Positions 1 to 9,776 of a stretch of DNA of 47,536 nucleotides are shown here, piece by piece; position 1 is the first letter of the stretch, and every line of letters begins with the position of its first letter. Source of the stretch: Geobacteraceae bacterium. GTDB taxonomy: Bacteria > Desulfobacterota > Desulfuromonadia > Geobacterales > Geobacteraceae. The notes beneath the pieces are model-generated. The model had not been told where the DNA came from and ran no database searches. It was given only the letters and a program-made list of their open reading frames with translations. The stretch lies in NCBI GenBank assembly GCA_028683555.1, contig JAQUHN010000007.1:1-47536 (forward strand), given 5' to 3'. A program made the translations under genes and the position numbers.

Positions 1-1387
1 CATAGCTCACCTTGAAGGTCTCGATATCCAGCGGCTTCAGTGCACGGTACAGGTTGCGCTGGCCGTTCGTCCAGATAAGAATGGTAACCAGCGGAAAAGA
101 TGCAAGGATGATCGACCAGTAGGCTCCATGGGGAAGCTTGGTGAAGGTGGAGCAGAGATAAATGAAATCGAGGCAGCAGACCGCCACGGCAATCGGAACT
201 TTCCACTTCTTGTTGGTCTGGGCAAAAATCATGATCATCATCAGGCTGGTGATGGTCATGGATCCGGTCACCGCCATGCCGTAAGCCGCGGCAAGATTGG
301 CCGATTTCTGGAAGATAAGCATGATGAAAATGACCGCACACATCAGTGTCCAGTTGATGAAGCCGATATATATCTGGGACTTCATGACATGGGACGTATA
401 GTCGATTTTCATCAGCGGCATAAGCCGGGTGGTGAGCCCCTGGTAGACAATGGAAAACACGCCGCTGATGACCGCCTGGGAAGCGATAATGGTGGCCATG
501 ATCGTCAGTATGAGAAACGGAATATACATCGACGGGGCCTGGGATTGCACCATGCCGAACAGCAGATTCTTCATTTCCGGGTGCCGCAGGATAAATGACC
601 CCTGCCCAAGGTAGTTTATTATCAGGGCAGCGAAGACGAAATACCACGCCCTGATTATCGGTTTTCTGCCCAGATGCCCCATGTCGGCATACAGAGCCTC
701 ACCGCCCGTGGCACAGAGTATTACCTCGGACAACACGAAGAATGCCGACAGGCCGTTATCGAGGAAAAACTGGATGGCGTAATGGGGGCTGATGGCAAAC
801 ACCACGTTCGGCATCTTCACCAGGGATACCAGCCCGGTAAGGGTAAGGGTGATGAACCAGACAACCATCACCGGGCCGAAAACGCCGGCAACCTTGTCGG
901 TACCCTTGTACTGCATAACGAACAAGACAGCGGCAATAACGATGGCTATCAGGATCAAGGCGCCTTGCGGGAGGCTCTCGAATCCGGGAATGAGCAACAT
1001 CCCCTCTACCGCGGACATAATGCTGATGGCGGGCGTAATAACACCGTCGCCAAGCAGTAGTGAAACACCAATAAAGGAAAGCAGGCCGGCGAACGCCAGC
1101 ATCCGGCCCTTTTTCAGCAGCCTGATAAGAATTTCCCGGAGAACGATTTCCCCGCCCTGTCCCTTGCGGCCGAGACTCATGGCAAGCCAGGCATATTCGA
1201 CCGTGACCAGGATGGTCATAGTCCAGAATACCAGGGAGAGAATGCCGAACACGTTTTCCGGGGTCGGCCTGGTCAGGGCGAAAATAACCGTAAGGGTATA
1301 AATAGGACTGGTTCCGATATCGCCAAAGACCAACCCCATGGACTTGACGATACCTCCCCAGAAGGAGTCTCCGTGTTCAGTACTCAA
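1..1387 (-). CDS. kup: Kup-family potassium transporter (C-terminus off left edge)
   Basis: Inner-membrane K+/H+ symporter of the KUP/HAK/KT family. The protein starts [20 protein letters not shown] and continues with the family hallmark [11 protein letters not shown]. Further KUP blocks follow: [37 protein letters not shown], and a series of hydrophobic segments. About 462 residues are visible of the usual ~630; the cytoplasmic C-terminal domain lies outside the window. The start is TTG at 1387-1385, sharing TTGA with the stop of the upstream acyl-CoA synthetase, so translation is probably coupled. No in-frame ATG fits the conserved N-terminus better. Identity is firm; the TTG start is inferred from alignment with the family's usual beginning. 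Confidence 0.93.
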   Translation of the reverse strand, partial: MSTEHGDSFWGGIVKSMGLVFGDIGTSPIYTLTVIFALTRPTPENVFGILSLVFWTMTILVTVEYAWLAMSLGRKGQGGEIVLREILIRLLKKGRMLAFAGLLSFIGVSLLLGDGVITPAISIMSAVEGMLLIPGFESLPQGALILIAIVIAAVLFVMQYKGTDKVAGVFGPVMVVWFITLTLTGLVSLVKMPNVVFAISPHYAIQFFLDNGLSAFFVLSEVILCATGGEALYADMGHLGRKPIIRAWYFVFAALIINYLGQGSFILRHPEMKNLLFGMVQSQAPSMYIPFLILTIMATIIASQAVISGVFSIVYQGLTTRLMPLMKIDYTSHVMKSQIYIGFINWTLMCAVIFIMLIFQKSANLAAAYGMAVTGSMTITSLMMIMIFAQTNKKWKVPIAVAVCCLDFIYLCSTFTKLPHGAYWSIILASFPLVTILIWTNGQRNLYRALKPLDIETFKVSY

Positions 1388-3060
1388 TGCGTTTCAACTC
1401 CTTTATGCTCTTTATCCTTTTCCCGGATTTCGACCCGGCGGATCTTGCCGCTGATGGTTTTCGGCAGTTCGGGGAGAAATTCGATGATACGTGGATACTT
1501 ATAGGGTGCCGTAAGGCTTCTTACGTGCTCCTGCAGTTCTTCCACCAGGTCATCACTCGGGGCGTAGTCCCTGGTCAGGACCACCGTGGCCTTGACCACC
1601 TGGCCCCTGATTTCGTCGGGAACGGCGGTAATTGCGCACTCCATGACGGCGGGATGTTCCAGCAGAGCACTTTCCACCTCAAAGGGACCGATCCGGTAAC
1701 CGGAACTCTTGATTACGTCATCGGATCGGCCAACAAACCAGTAGTAACCGTCCTCGTCCCGCCAGGCCATATCACCGGTAAAGTAGATTCCATCGTGCCA
1801 TACCCGCCGAGTCATCTCCGGATCACGGTGATAGCCGCCGAACATGCCGACCGGAGCCCGTCGGTCCGTCCTGATGATTATCTGACCTTCTTCTCCCACC
1901 TCGCACGATTTCATCTCATCGTTGACAATGTCCATGTCGTACAGCGGAGAAGGCTTGCCCATGGAGCCGGGCTTCGGCTCCATCCAGGGATAAGTGGCAA
2001 TGGCGAGGGTGCATTCGGTCTGGCCATAGCCCTCCATCAGCTTGATCCCGGTCTTTTTCAAAAACTGGTTATATACCTCGGGATTGAGCGGTTCACCGGC
2101 AATGACACAATACTGCAATCGCGACAGATCGAGTGCCGAGAAATCCTCCTTGATGAGGAATCGATAGATGGTCGGCGGAGCGCAGAAAGTGGTTATGCCG
2201 TAGCGGGCAATCACCTCAAGCAGGTTTTTCGGCGTAAACTTGTCATAGTCATAGACGAAGACAATGCCGCCGCTCAGCCACTGACCATAAATCTTTCCCC
2301 AGACTGCCTTGGCCCAACCCGTATCGGCAATCGTCAGGTGAATACCGCCATCCTGCACACATTGCCAGTACTTCGCAGTGAGGATATGGCCCAGGGGATA
2401 GACGAAATCGTGTCGGACCATCTTCGGCATACCGGTAGTTCCGGAAGTAAAGTACAACAGCGAAACGTCATCGTTTTGCGGCGCGCGTTCACCCTCGGGC
2501 CGGATAAAGGAGCTGCAGGCCTTTTCCAGTTCCGCGGAAAAATTATACCATCCGTCACGGTTCAAACCGAGAACCGCCTTCAATTTGAGCGTCGGAGACT
2601 TCTCTTCCGCCTCTTCGATGTGGCGGAGCACCTCATCATCATTGACGGCTACCACCATCTTGATATCCGCGGAGTTACTCCGATAGACGATATCCTTGGT
2701 GGTGAGCAGGTGAGTGGCCGGGATGGTGATGGCACCCAGCTTGTGCAACCCGAGCAGGCAGAACCAGAACTCATAGCGTCGTTTCAGGATGAGCATGACC
2801 GAGTCACCCTTGCCGATGCCGAGAGACTGGAAAAATGAGGCTGCCTTGTCGCTGTATTCTTTCAGTTGTCCGAAGGTAAAAACTGCTTCGTTGCCTTTGT
2901 CGTCACACCAGATCAGGGCAACCCGGTCCGGTTCGTTCCGCGCAATCCCATCTGCAACGTCATAGGCAAAGTTGAAGGACTCAGGAACGGAGATCGAGAA
3001 ATTTTCCACAAAGTCTTCATAGGATTCGAACCGGGTTTGGGAAAGATACGAGTCTAACAT
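1384..3060 (-). CDS. AMP-forming acyl-CoA synthetase, MACS-like
   Basis: Activates a carboxylic acid with ATP to an acyl-adenylate and then to the acyl-CoA in the cytoplasm. The ANL superfamily P-loop [17 protein letters not shown] is present, as are GYGQTE, the [20 protein letters not shown] motif with its ribose-binding Asp, and a C-terminal [10 protein letters not shown] with the catalytic lysine. The blocks [18 protein letters not shown] and [12 protein letters not shown] are typical of medium-chain acyl-CoA synthetases; the actual substrate cannot be read. The ATG at 3060 is chosen because GAGGTG lies 7 nt upstream; an ATG at 3075 would place that ribosome site inside the gene. The product is 558 aa. 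It lies 124 nt downstream of a cupin regulator and overlaps kup by 4 nt. Confidence 0.9.
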   Translation of the reverse strand: MLDSYLSQTRFESYEDFVENFSISVPESFNFAYDVADGIARNEPDRVALIWCDDKGNEAVFTFGQLKEYSDKAASFFQSLGIGKGDSVMLILKRRYEFWFCLLGLHKLGAITIPATHLLTTKDIVYRSNSADIKMVVAVNDDEVLRHIEEAEEKSPTLKLKAVLGLNRDGWYNFSAELEKACSSFIRPEGERAPQNDDVSLLYFTSGTTGMPKMVRHDFVYPLGHILTAKYWQCVQDGGIHLTIADTGWAKAVWGKIYGQWLSGGIVFVYDYDKFTPKNLLEVIARYGITTFCAPPTIYRFLIKEDFSALDLSRLQYCVIAGEPLNPEVYNQFLKKTGIKLMEGYGQTECTLAIATYPWMEPKPGSMGKPSPLYDMDIVNDEMKSCEVGEEGQIIIRTDRRAPVGMFGGYHRDPEMTRRVWHDGIYFTGDMAWRDEDGYYWFVGRSDDVIKSSGYRIGPFEVESALLEHPAVMECAITAVPDEIRGQVVKATVVLTRDYAPSDDLVEELQEHVRSLTAPYKYPRIIEFLPELPKTISGKIRRVEIREKDKEHKGVETH

Positions 3061-3184
3061 TGTGCGGCACCTCATTTTTCGTCAAATATGCTCCTGCGGT
3101 ACGATATCGTTTCTTCCGGCTGTGCGCATGACATGGTGCAAAAGCAGAAATCGCCAGGCAGCAGTGGCTCGGCAGCCATCCTTG

Positions 3185-3739
3185 TCAGAAAATAATTGCC
3201 AGAAACCTTGCCGGCCGATTATCCAAAGCCTCCATCCCGTGACGATGGCTGGAATCGAAATAGAGCGAATCACCCGGATTCAGGATGAGTTCGTGATTGT
3301 CGATGACAATCTTTACCCGCCCTTCCATGACGTAGTTAAATTCCTGACCGGCATGGCTGCTGAAATTAGCCGTGGAATCGGGAGAGTCCGGCTCGACCGT
3401 GACAAGAAACGGTTCTGCCTTCCGGTGCATGAAATTATACGCCAGGTGCTGGTATTTATACTGTTGCCGCCGTTCGATGCTGATCCCTTTGCCGCTCCGC
3501 ACCAGCGAGTAGATATGAAGCCGCGGACTTTCCCCGGTCAGCAGGTCGGTAAACTCTACCGAAAACCGATGGGCGATCTTGAACAGAAAGCTTACCGGAA
3601 TATCCACCTCGCCGCTCTCAAACTCGAGATATGTTTCCCGGGGAATTGAAAACTCGTGGGCAAGTGTTTCCAGGGAGACACCCGCTATCTCCCGCAATTC
3701 CTTGATGCGCATGGCGACATTCCTGATGTTTTCCGTCAT
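3185..3739 (-). CDS. XRE-family regulator with C-terminal cupin
   Basis: DNA-binding regulator of 184 aa. Residues ~1-65 form a Cro/C1-type helix-turn-helix (MRIKELREIAGVSLETLAHEF, then PRETYLEFESGEVDIPVSFLFKI, broken here only for length). Residues ~105-180 form a small-molecule-sensing cupin barrel, with HAGQEFNYVMEGRVKIVID and LNPGDSLYFDSSHRHGMEAL carrying the metal-ligand-like His/Glu positions. Such proteins often control a neighbouring metabolic gene, so the acyl-CoA synthetase just downstream is the likely target (inference). The ATG at 3739 is chosen for the AGGAGGTGA site 6 nt upstream; the open frame extends 47 codons further without support. Confidence 0.88.
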   Translation of the reverse strand: MTENIRNVAMRIKELREIAGVSLETLAHEFSIPRETYLEFESGEVDIPVSFLFKIAHRFSVEFTDLLTGESPRLHIYSLVRSGKGISIERRQQYKYQHLAYNFMHRKAEPFLVTVEPDSPDSTANFSSHAGQEFNYVMEGRVKIVIDNHELILNPGDSLYFDSSHRHGMEALDNRPARFLAIIF

Positions 3740-3770
3740 ACCGTCACCTCCTTGCGTTTCCTCTTTCCAA

Positions 3771-3818
3771 CCGGCACATGCCGGTCTTACTAGTAAGCAT
3801 TTTCCGATAAAATTGCAA
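3771..3818 (-). promoter_or_regulatory. Putative promoter and operator of the cupin regulator
   Basis: On the minus strand TTGCAA (3818-3813) and TACTAG (3795-3790) are separated by 17 nt, a plausible -35/-10 pair. The -10 lies in a perfect 12-bp palindrome CTTACTAGTAAG (3786-3797). A second inverted repeat, CCGGCA-CA-TGCCGG, follows at 3771-3784, between the promoter and the ribosome site. Either could be the binding site for autoregulation; this is inference from position and symmetry. Confidence 0.4.
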
Positions 3819-4154
3819 TGAGAAACTCTCGGCACCCGCGGCAATCCGGCAACGATAGTTGCCCGGATGGTCCGGGGCAACTTCAGGGCAAAGTGCGCAA
3901 GAATATTTTTAATTAATGATAAAACAGCGGTTTATTCAAACATCAATAAAATCATGCCGGGAAAAAGATGTCAAATGAATTTTTTACAACCTCATTTTGC
4001 GCATATCCCATTGAAATAATTCTATTTTTATTACCGGCGAAAAGTTGTATAACCAAAAGCAAAGGGTCTCGCAAACAGACGCCCCCGCCATCGACGCCTC
4101 TCCTGCCACACACACCCGGCAAACTCGACAGGAGCTATGCCGCAGGAAGTTTAT
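3819..4154. other. AT-rich divergent intergenic region
   Basis: No credible gene seen. The stretch 3900-4060 is AT-rich and should hold the promoter of the plus-strand methyltransferase. TATAAC at 4048-4053 is a possible -10, but no good -35 accompanies it. Confidence 0.4.
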
Positions 4155-4964
4155 ATGCAAAAAAATGAATACCTCATGGAAAACAGTGACGAAACTCTCC
4201 GCCTGGAGTTGAAAACGGACCGCGACACCCTGCGCCACCAGGCAGTATGGGCCGGAATCCGGCCGGGCATGAGGGTCGCCGATATCGGTTGCGGATCAGG
4301 GGTTACGACCGCACTCCTGCATGACCTCGTGCAACCGGGCGGAGCGGTGGTCGGCCTGGACCTCTCGCAACAGCGGATAGCCCATGCCGAAAAACAGTAT
4401 TCCAGAAAAAACGTCCAGTTCCACTGCAGAAATCTGCTTCAGCCACTGACCGACCTGGGAACATTCGATTTCGCTTGGGTCCGTTTCGTACTGGAATACT
4501 TTCTTGCCGAAAGCTTCGATATTGTCAAAAATATCTCCAGGGCAATAAAACCGGGTGGCACTCTCTGCCTGATTGACCTTGATTATAACTGCCTCAGTCA
4601 TTACGGCATCTCGAAGAGAATGGAGAAAACTCTTTTCGAGATCATGCTCGGCCTGCAGCAAAAGGCCGATTTCGACCCTTACGTGGGGAGAAAACTTTAT
4701 TCCTATCTTTACGATCTGGGATACGAGGATATCAAGGTAGAGGTTTCAGGACACCATGTGATTTACGGCAAACTACGGCAGGCGGATTCCTTCAACTGGA
4801 TGAAAAAGGTGGCAATCGCGCCGAAAAGGATTGGCTACTCCTTTCCTGAATATGAGGGAGGATATGAAGAGTTTCTTGAGGAGTTCCAACGGTTTTTTAC
4901 TGATCCACGGCGGTTCACCTATTCGCCGATAATTTCCTGCCGCGGACGCAAAGTAAAATCCTGA
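4155..4964 (+). CDS. Class I SAM-dependent methyltransferase
   Basis: Transfers a methyl group from S-adenosylmethionine to an unidentified acceptor. The Rossmann motif I is GMRVADIGCGSGVTTALL (residues ~40-57), followed by the acidic motif II VVGLDLSQQRIAHAEK, FDFAWVRFVLEYF and the post-motif AIKPGGTLCLIDLDY. The C-terminal ~100 residues (EIMLGLQQKADFDPYVGRKL onward) resemble the extensions of ubiquinone/arsenite-type methyltransferases but lack a diagnostic motif. Two starts are possible: ATG at 4137 with AGGAG only 2 nt away, and ATG at 4155 with AGGAAG 5 nt away; the latter is preferred (269 aa). It is a single gene between divergent and convergent neighbours, so context gives no substrate. 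Confidence 0.83.
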   Translation: MQKNEYLMENSDETLRLELKTDRDTLRHQAVWAGIRPGMRVADIGCGSGVTTALLHDLVQPGGAVVGLDLSQQRIAHAEKQYSRKNVQFHCRNLLQPLTDLGTFDFAWVRFVLEYFLAESFDIVKNISRAIKPGGTLCLIDLDYNCLSHYGISKRMEKTLFEIMLGLQQKADFDPYVGRKLYSYLYDLGYEDIKVEVSGHHVIYGKLRQADSFNWMKKVAIAPKRIGYSFPEYEGGYEEFLEEFQRFFTDPRRFTYSPIISCRGRKVKS

Positions 4965-5046
4965 ACTGCCCTTATGGAAATTGAGCAATTAATGCAGGGA
5001 AGAAGCACGACTCCCGATTCTGCCGTCGACATCTTCAACAGAATCA

Positions 5047-7320
5047 TCAGGCAAAGTTCCCGACATACGACTGAAGCACCTCGTTTGTCGGCTCCACCGT
5101 CAAAAACTCCACGCCAACCCCGCTAGGGAAATGCGGTTTCAATCGTTTTCTGTCATTGTTCACCCAGGCAATGCGCCCTTTTGCCTGTATCATATCCGCG
5201 CAGCCGTTCGGCAGCGCAAAGGAAAGCTCAATAGGAACCCCTTCCTCGATTTCATCATCTATTGCCACATACATCCCTTTCAGACTGATGTCGGCACTGG
5301 TTCCGGATACGGTTCTGCCATTGACACTGAAAGAAACGGGAGTGTGACAGGGCACCCTCTTATACCGCGGTTCGCGACCAGCCTTCTCAGCGTCATTTTC
5401 CGCGAGAAAGAAGTTATTCTTTTTCAGATAGGTAATAAGTGCTTTCACTACCTTTTTCTCGAAGTGAGCTCCGCTCCGCTCCTCGAGCAGCCTGATGGCA
5501 AGGGCAAGGGGCATCGGGCCACGGTAGTGACGTTTCGCTGTTATCGCCTCGAAGAAATCGGCAACCGCGATAATTTTCGCCCCAAAGGGTATTTCACTTC
5601 CCCTTAGACCGTGCGGATAGCCGGTGCCGTCGATTTTTTCATGGTGACTGCCGGCAACCTCGGGAACCTGCTGGTAAATTCCCTCAAAATTAATCTGCGC
5701 CAGGATTTCCCTGGTTTTCTCCACGTGCGACTTGACCTGTGTGTACTCCTCAACAGTCAGCCTGCCCTCTTTTTTCAGGATTGCATCGGGAATGCCGATT
5801 TTGCCATAATCATGCAACAGCGAAGCAACCCTGATCATTTCGGTGTAATCCTTGGAAAGCCCCAGCTCGTTGCAGATGCCCAGAGCATACTTGGTAACCT
5901 TCTCCGCATGGCCCGCCGTCAAATTGTCGCGGGCATCGATACTGGCTGCCAGCACCTGCAGGGTTGAGCTGAACTGATGCTCTCGTGCTTCATTCAGCAT
6001 GGCGTTACGGACACTGATGCCGATAACCGTAGCGATTCCCATAAGCAGACTCATATTGCTCTGGATCAGGGGCTTTTTCGTCACCACGTTGTCCACGGCA
6101 AGGATCCCGACCGTCTCGCCATCACACACTATCGGACAGACGATAAATGACTGGGCGCCAAGCTTTTTGGCAAACGTCAGACTGTGGGGCGAAAGGTTTG
6201 TCTTGATGTTTTCGAAATCGTTTATCAGGAAGGGTTTCTGTTCCCGGAACGAAATAACGAAGATGCCCTTTGACTCGGGGCGATCAAGATGAAAGGATGT
6301 TTTTTGCAGGAGATTTTCCTGTTCGACGGAATAGCCGAATCCTGACCTGAAGATCAGCCGCGACTTTTCCTGATCCGCAAGTAGAATCATGCCGCGGTCA
6401 TAATCGAGTCTCTTCTGCAACACATTGACGACATTGCCGAGAATGGCATCGACATCGGTCTGCTTGCTGATCGCCTGGCCGATTTCGTTCGTCAACAGGG
6501 CATTGGTGTAATTCAGGTTGATTTGCTCAAGCAGTTTGTCCGTTGACTCCCGCAGGTTCTCCAGCCCTGCCCTGAGTTCCTTTTTCTCCATACTCGCCGT
6601 GACAAGGCCGGTGAGCAGGATAAACGACAAGAAAGTCGGAACAACGGCGAACAGGGCGATCCAGCCATCCAGCACGAAAGATGCAGCGGAAAGGGACACC
6701 AGCAGCACTGCGCTGTAATTGCGGATTTTTTTCCAGTACACCGACGGTGTTTTTTCCCAGGATATGATATAGCGGCAAACGTCGCCGTTGCGGAAAAGAC
6801 ATTCCGGGTGTTCCACATGAAGCAATCTGTTATTGAAAACCTCGGCAATTGCTTCCATGAAGCCTATTCGATTTTCACACTGAAAAGGCTTCTCGCAGAC
6901 GCCCTTCTCGGGAGTTACGATAATTTCAACCTTATTGGAAGCCAATCGCCTGGACTCATATTTCGAAGAGCGGGTGAAGTTAAGCGTGGTTTTTCCAATC
7001 AGCTCGTAAGCCTTTGCCGGGCTGCCGAGACCGAGAACGTACTGCCGCATGACACCTATCGAATCAGGCGCCGCGGCGAAACGCCCCGCCTCCCGTGCAA
7101 TCTGCTCATTCCCGGTTACCTTTACAAGCCTTTCATAGAAGAGGTCGACCTGCTCCTGAGTGAACCAATGGCCTTGATCGGCGACTTCATATGGTTCCAT
7201 TCCGGCATAGCTCAGCAGATTCCCTATATTGACAAAACTATACTTTTTTTTGACAAGTCTGATATAGGTATCGACAATTCTGCTATTGTATAAAGGTGGT
7301 TTAAATGGATCAGTTCGCAT
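5047..7320 (-). CDS. GAF / HD-GYP / PilZ c-di-GMP phosphodiesterase
   Basis: Membrane-anchored 757-aa protein expected to hydrolyse c-di-GMP. Residues 1-190 form a sensory region ending in HPECLFRNGDVCRY, reminiscent of the Cys-containing tail of V4R-type ligand domains. About 203-243 is hydrophobic, one or two membrane segments, followed by a coiled coil. About 280-440 is a GAF domain. Residues 455-635 are HD-GYP with intact HD (503-504), HHEKIDGTGYP (559-569) and ADFFEAITAKRHYRGPM. Residues 651-750 are PilZ, with RYKR and DISLKG giving the RxxR and DxSxxG c-di-GMP site. Hydrolase and receptor on one chain suggest product or substrate feedback (inference). Start ATG 7320 has a weak GGTGA site. 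The gene lies 43 nt behind another PilZ gene. Confidence 0.88.
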   Translation of the reverse strand: MRTDPFKPPLYNSRIVDTYIRLVKKKYSFVNIGNLLSYAGMEPYEVADQGHWFTQEQVDLFYERLVKVTGNEQIAREAGRFAAAPDSIGVMRQYVLGLGSPAKAYELIGKTTLNFTRSSKYESRRLASNKVEIIVTPEKGVCEKPFQCENRIGFMEAIAEVFNNRLLHVEHPECLFRNGDVCRYIISWEKTPSVYWKKIRNYSAVLLVSLSAASFVLDGWIALFAVVPTFLSFILLTGLVTASMEKKELRAGLENLRESTDKLLEQINLNYTNALLTNEIGQAISKQTDVDAILGNVVNVLQKRLDYDRGMILLADQEKSRLIFRSGFGYSVEQENLLQKTSFHLDRPESKGIFVISFREQKPFLINDFENIKTNLSPHSLTFAKKLGAQSFIVCPIVCDGETVGILAVDNVVTKKPLIQSNMSLLMGIATVIGISVRNAMLNEAREHQFSSTLQVLAASIDARDNLTAGHAEKVTKYALGICNELGLSKDYTEMIRVASLLHDYGKIGIPDAILKKEGRLTVEEYTQVKSHVEKTREILAQINFEGIYQQVPEVAGSHHEKIDGTGYPHGLRGSEIPFGAKIIAVADFFEAITAKRHYRGPMPLALAIRLLEERSGAHFEKKVVKALITYLKKNNFFLAENDAEKAGREPRYKRVPCHTPVSFSVNGRTVSGTSADISLKGMYVAIDDEIEEGVPIELSFALPNGCADMIQAKGRIAWVNNDRKRLKPHFPSGVGVEFLTVEPTNEVLQSYVGNFA

Positions 7321-7363
7321 GAATCACCGTATGTAATAGTTTTTCAGACACATCTTCAATAGG

Positions 7364-9439
7364 TTATGATTCCTGGCAATGATGCATTATCCTGTCGATG
7401 TATTTAAAATAACTGTCGGTATATTGCATATTCAATATCCAAAGATTATACACTTTATCGTACTGGATCTGGTTACTTTCAGCGTATGACAAAGGATAGA
7501 TAAGTATAGGAACATATTCAGCCTCGTAGTACTTTGACAAGAGTGAATATATCATGAACAATGTCCCTCTCGGAAAATCATCAGAGTCGACAACTATTGT
7601 ATGAATACAGTTGGTAAGATCTGACATATTCAGACCGATATCGGATACATTAACAATAAAAACAGCTTTCAGAACACCATCTTTTTTCAACGAAAAAAGA
7701 TGGTTCTCCTTCCTGAAACCAACCTTTTCATACTCAGCATCAATCTCATGACAGTCAAGCATTTCCGGCTCAAGATCCAGTGCATGGATAAGCAGCCCGC
7801 CTGATACGTGACGGTAGAAATTGTCCAGTTCGAGGAGGTCCTCCGGCTGGGTTTTATTCAACGACCAGGGACCGGACAGATCCCAGCTCTCTATCGACCC
7901 CCGACGATAATGCAGGTAGGCAAAAGCATCGACCGAACAACCTTTGGGGTCGTTTATCTGCTCGGCAATACGGCCGAAAACCCGGCGCGGGAACCTGTTT
8001 TCGGACCGGTAGTAACAGGCCACGAAGTTCATTCGGGTTGAAGAGAGACTATGGGAGTCGTTGATGGATCTGCCAACCTGTTCGAGCACCGCCAACCCGG
8101 CCTTTTTATGGGCAGCTTTGTTCGCGGCATGATGATGAACCAGCCAGGTGTTCTCATAGAAGCGGACCATTGCAACATGCCCGTAAATCATGCTGTCCTT
8201 CTGATAGACGAAATGCCGGGCAATGTGAAGATTGCTGGAATAGAGCCTTTCGTAGGTCTTCTTGAACGTCTCCTTATTTGCCTGAATGAACGAATACTTC
8301 TCCGGATAAAGGAAACCGGTCTGAAAGAACAGTTCCCACAACGAGTCCATGTCCACCTTGCTGCAGACATAGGAATCCTGGTCCGTTACCTGCTGCAGGA
8401 GAGAAAGAAGCTGCACATGTTGCTGGATATCCATATCGAGAATGGTCAGGCCACACTTTACCATGCGCTTGCCGCCATTTTCCTCGCGTACATTTCGATA
8501 AATTACCTGGGCCTTGCAACGGATGGTAAAGATATTGGCCAGATCGATATTCAGTTCGGGCAGTATTCTTCCCGGTAGCAGAACAGACGTCTCCTCTTTT
8601 TCTTCCACGGCAAAACCCGAACCGGACAGGTCGATTACTTTCAGGTTGACATTCTTGCCCGTTAACGGATCGGTAAAAACCACGTTAGGCGAAGGAACGA
8701 GTTTGTGGCGCGTGCTCCTGAACTCCTTTGGCTTGAAGCGGCGAATCTGGGAATGGAGCGGGCGCAGGACCAGCGACCTGGTTTTCTGCCCGCAGTCCTG
8801 CATGACGATCTCACAGTCACCCGAATAGAGCATCTCCTCGCCCTTGGTAAAAAGGACATGGACCGGAGACTCGCCGTTGAGCCACTGGAATGGCTGGTCA
8901 GGAAGGCTTATCAGGTTCACGCGAAACGCAAGGGGGCTGAAATCGGCCAGGGAGCCGGAATAGCGGGCAGCATGCTGCAAAAGTTGTACGCTGATATCGT
9001 GACAGGTGTACCGTGTCACTTTGCGGGAATCGATTTCGAAGCAAGTTTCCGGAAGCCGCAGAATGATTCGCTCGTCGGTGAGGCTTATCGGAACCGCCTC
9101 GACAAGAAGCGATTGATGGGTGTCGGGGAGAATGAAATTGACGTATTGATAATTTTTCAGTACCTGTTCCAGGCCAGGGGCTTTCACCCAGACACATTCC
9201 AGTGTATCGCCAAAACAGGGAAGGGGCTTGGCCCGGAGAGTGGTGGTGGAACCATACTTGGTATGCGCCAGGTTGACAAGGATCTCACTGTCATTGAAGT
9301 TGAGATAATTCAGTCGGTTTATGAGAGTCTTTTTGACGATTTCCCGTCTTTTCACCATATGCATGCAAAGACCGTCTTGACTCTTGGAGTGCAGGCTCAG
9401 TGTGTCATTGTCTATTCCATTGCCGTTGGAATCTGTCAC
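7364..9439 (-). CDS. PilZ-domain protein with GNAT/N-acyltransferase-like C-terminus
   Basis: Large (691 aa) predicted c-di-GMP effector. Residues ~35-240 look like a YcgR-type N-terminal barrel pair. PilZ follows at ~240-345, with FRSTRHK supplying RxxR and VIDLSGSGF supplying DxSxxG. Residues ~365-690 form a domain resembling the GNAT fold (RHFVYQKDSMIYGHVAMVRF, then LVHHHAANKAAHKKAGLAVLE). The acyl acceptor is unknown and the fold call is by pattern only. No signal peptide. Start is GTG at 9439 with GGGAGT about 8 nt upstream; ATG codons at MHMVKRRE are alternatives. It probably shares a transcript with the HD-GYP gene 43 nt downstream. Confidence 0.72.
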   Translation of the reverse strand: MTDSNGNGIDNDTLSLHSKSQDGLCMHMVKRREIVKKTLINRLNYLNFNDSEILVNLAHTKYGSTTTLRAKPLPCFGDTLECVWVKAPGLEQVLKNYQYVNFILPDTHQSLLVEAVPISLTDERIILRLPETCFEIDSRKVTRYTCHDISVQLLQHAARYSGSLADFSPLAFRVNLISLPDQPFQWLNGESPVHVLFTKGEEMLYSGDCEIVMQDCGQKTRSLVLRPLHSQIRRFKPKEFRSTRHKLVPSPNVVFTDPLTGKNVNLKVIDLSGSGFAVEEKEETSVLLPGRILPELNIDLANIFTIRCKAQVIYRNVREENGGKRMVKCGLTILDMDIQQHVQLLSLLQQVTDQDSYVCSKVDMDSLWELFFQTGFLYPEKYSFIQANKETFKKTYERLYSSNLHIARHFVYQKDSMIYGHVAMVRFYENTWLVHHHAANKAAHKKAGLAVLEQVGRSINDSHSLSSTRMNFVACYYRSENRFPRRVFGRIAEQINDPKGCSVDAFAYLHYRRGSIESWDLSGPWSLNKTQPEDLLELDNFYRHVSGGLLIHALDLEPEMLDCHEIDAEYEKVGFRKENHLFSLKKDGVLKAVFIVNVSDIGLNMSDLTNCIHTIVVDSDDFPRGTLFMIYSLLSKYYEAEYVPILIYPLSYAESNQIQYDKVYNLWILNMQYTDSYFKYIDRIMHHCQES

Positions 9440-9722
9440 TGCAAGGCACTCCCGTGTTATTTGTCCACAGATCTGCAGGAAAACCGGCTGTTACGCAACT
9501 ATTTTCAAGAGGCAACCGACAGGCAGAAGCAGTGTCACAGAAAAACCATCTGTCCGGGTTTTCATTAGTTTTCAATTTTTTACATTATGTATCACAAAAC
9601 ACCCCCTTGTTCAAGTATCTAAAACTAATGAATTTTCATCTTTCACCATCTTTACAGAAACTTAATGGCAACGAAATTGAAACATTCACATTGCACGCCC
9701 AACAACAGCAACGCTAAAAGAT
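9440..9722. other. AT-rich spacer between atp operon and PilZ gene
   Basis: No gene with a ribosome site or coding character was found here. It lies upstream of the minus-strand PilZ gene, so it should contain that gene's promoter, but no clear -35/-10 pair was seen. Confidence 0.4.
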
Positions 9723-9751
9723 AAAAAAAAAGAGCGGATAACCGCTCTTTT
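9722..9751 (-). terminator. Rho-independent terminator of the atp operon
   Basis: The minus strand reads AAAAGAGCGG, loop TTAT, CCGCTCTTTT, then more T, giving at least eight consecutive T on the minus strand. It lies 26 nt past the atpC stop. The 7-bp GC-rich core (AGAGCGG/CCGCTCT) is perfect. It could also act weakly in the plus direction. Confidence 0.9.
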
Positions 9752-9776
9752 CTAATGTATTTTCAACATCTTAAAG

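Noticed and set aside
128-1301. Plus-strand frames opposite kup
   Set aside because: Shadows of the Kup coding strand, whose translation matches the family throughout.
1387-2838. 483-aa plus-strand open frame
   Set aside because: Antisense shadow of the acyl-CoA synthetase; protein has no domain pattern and no ribosome site.
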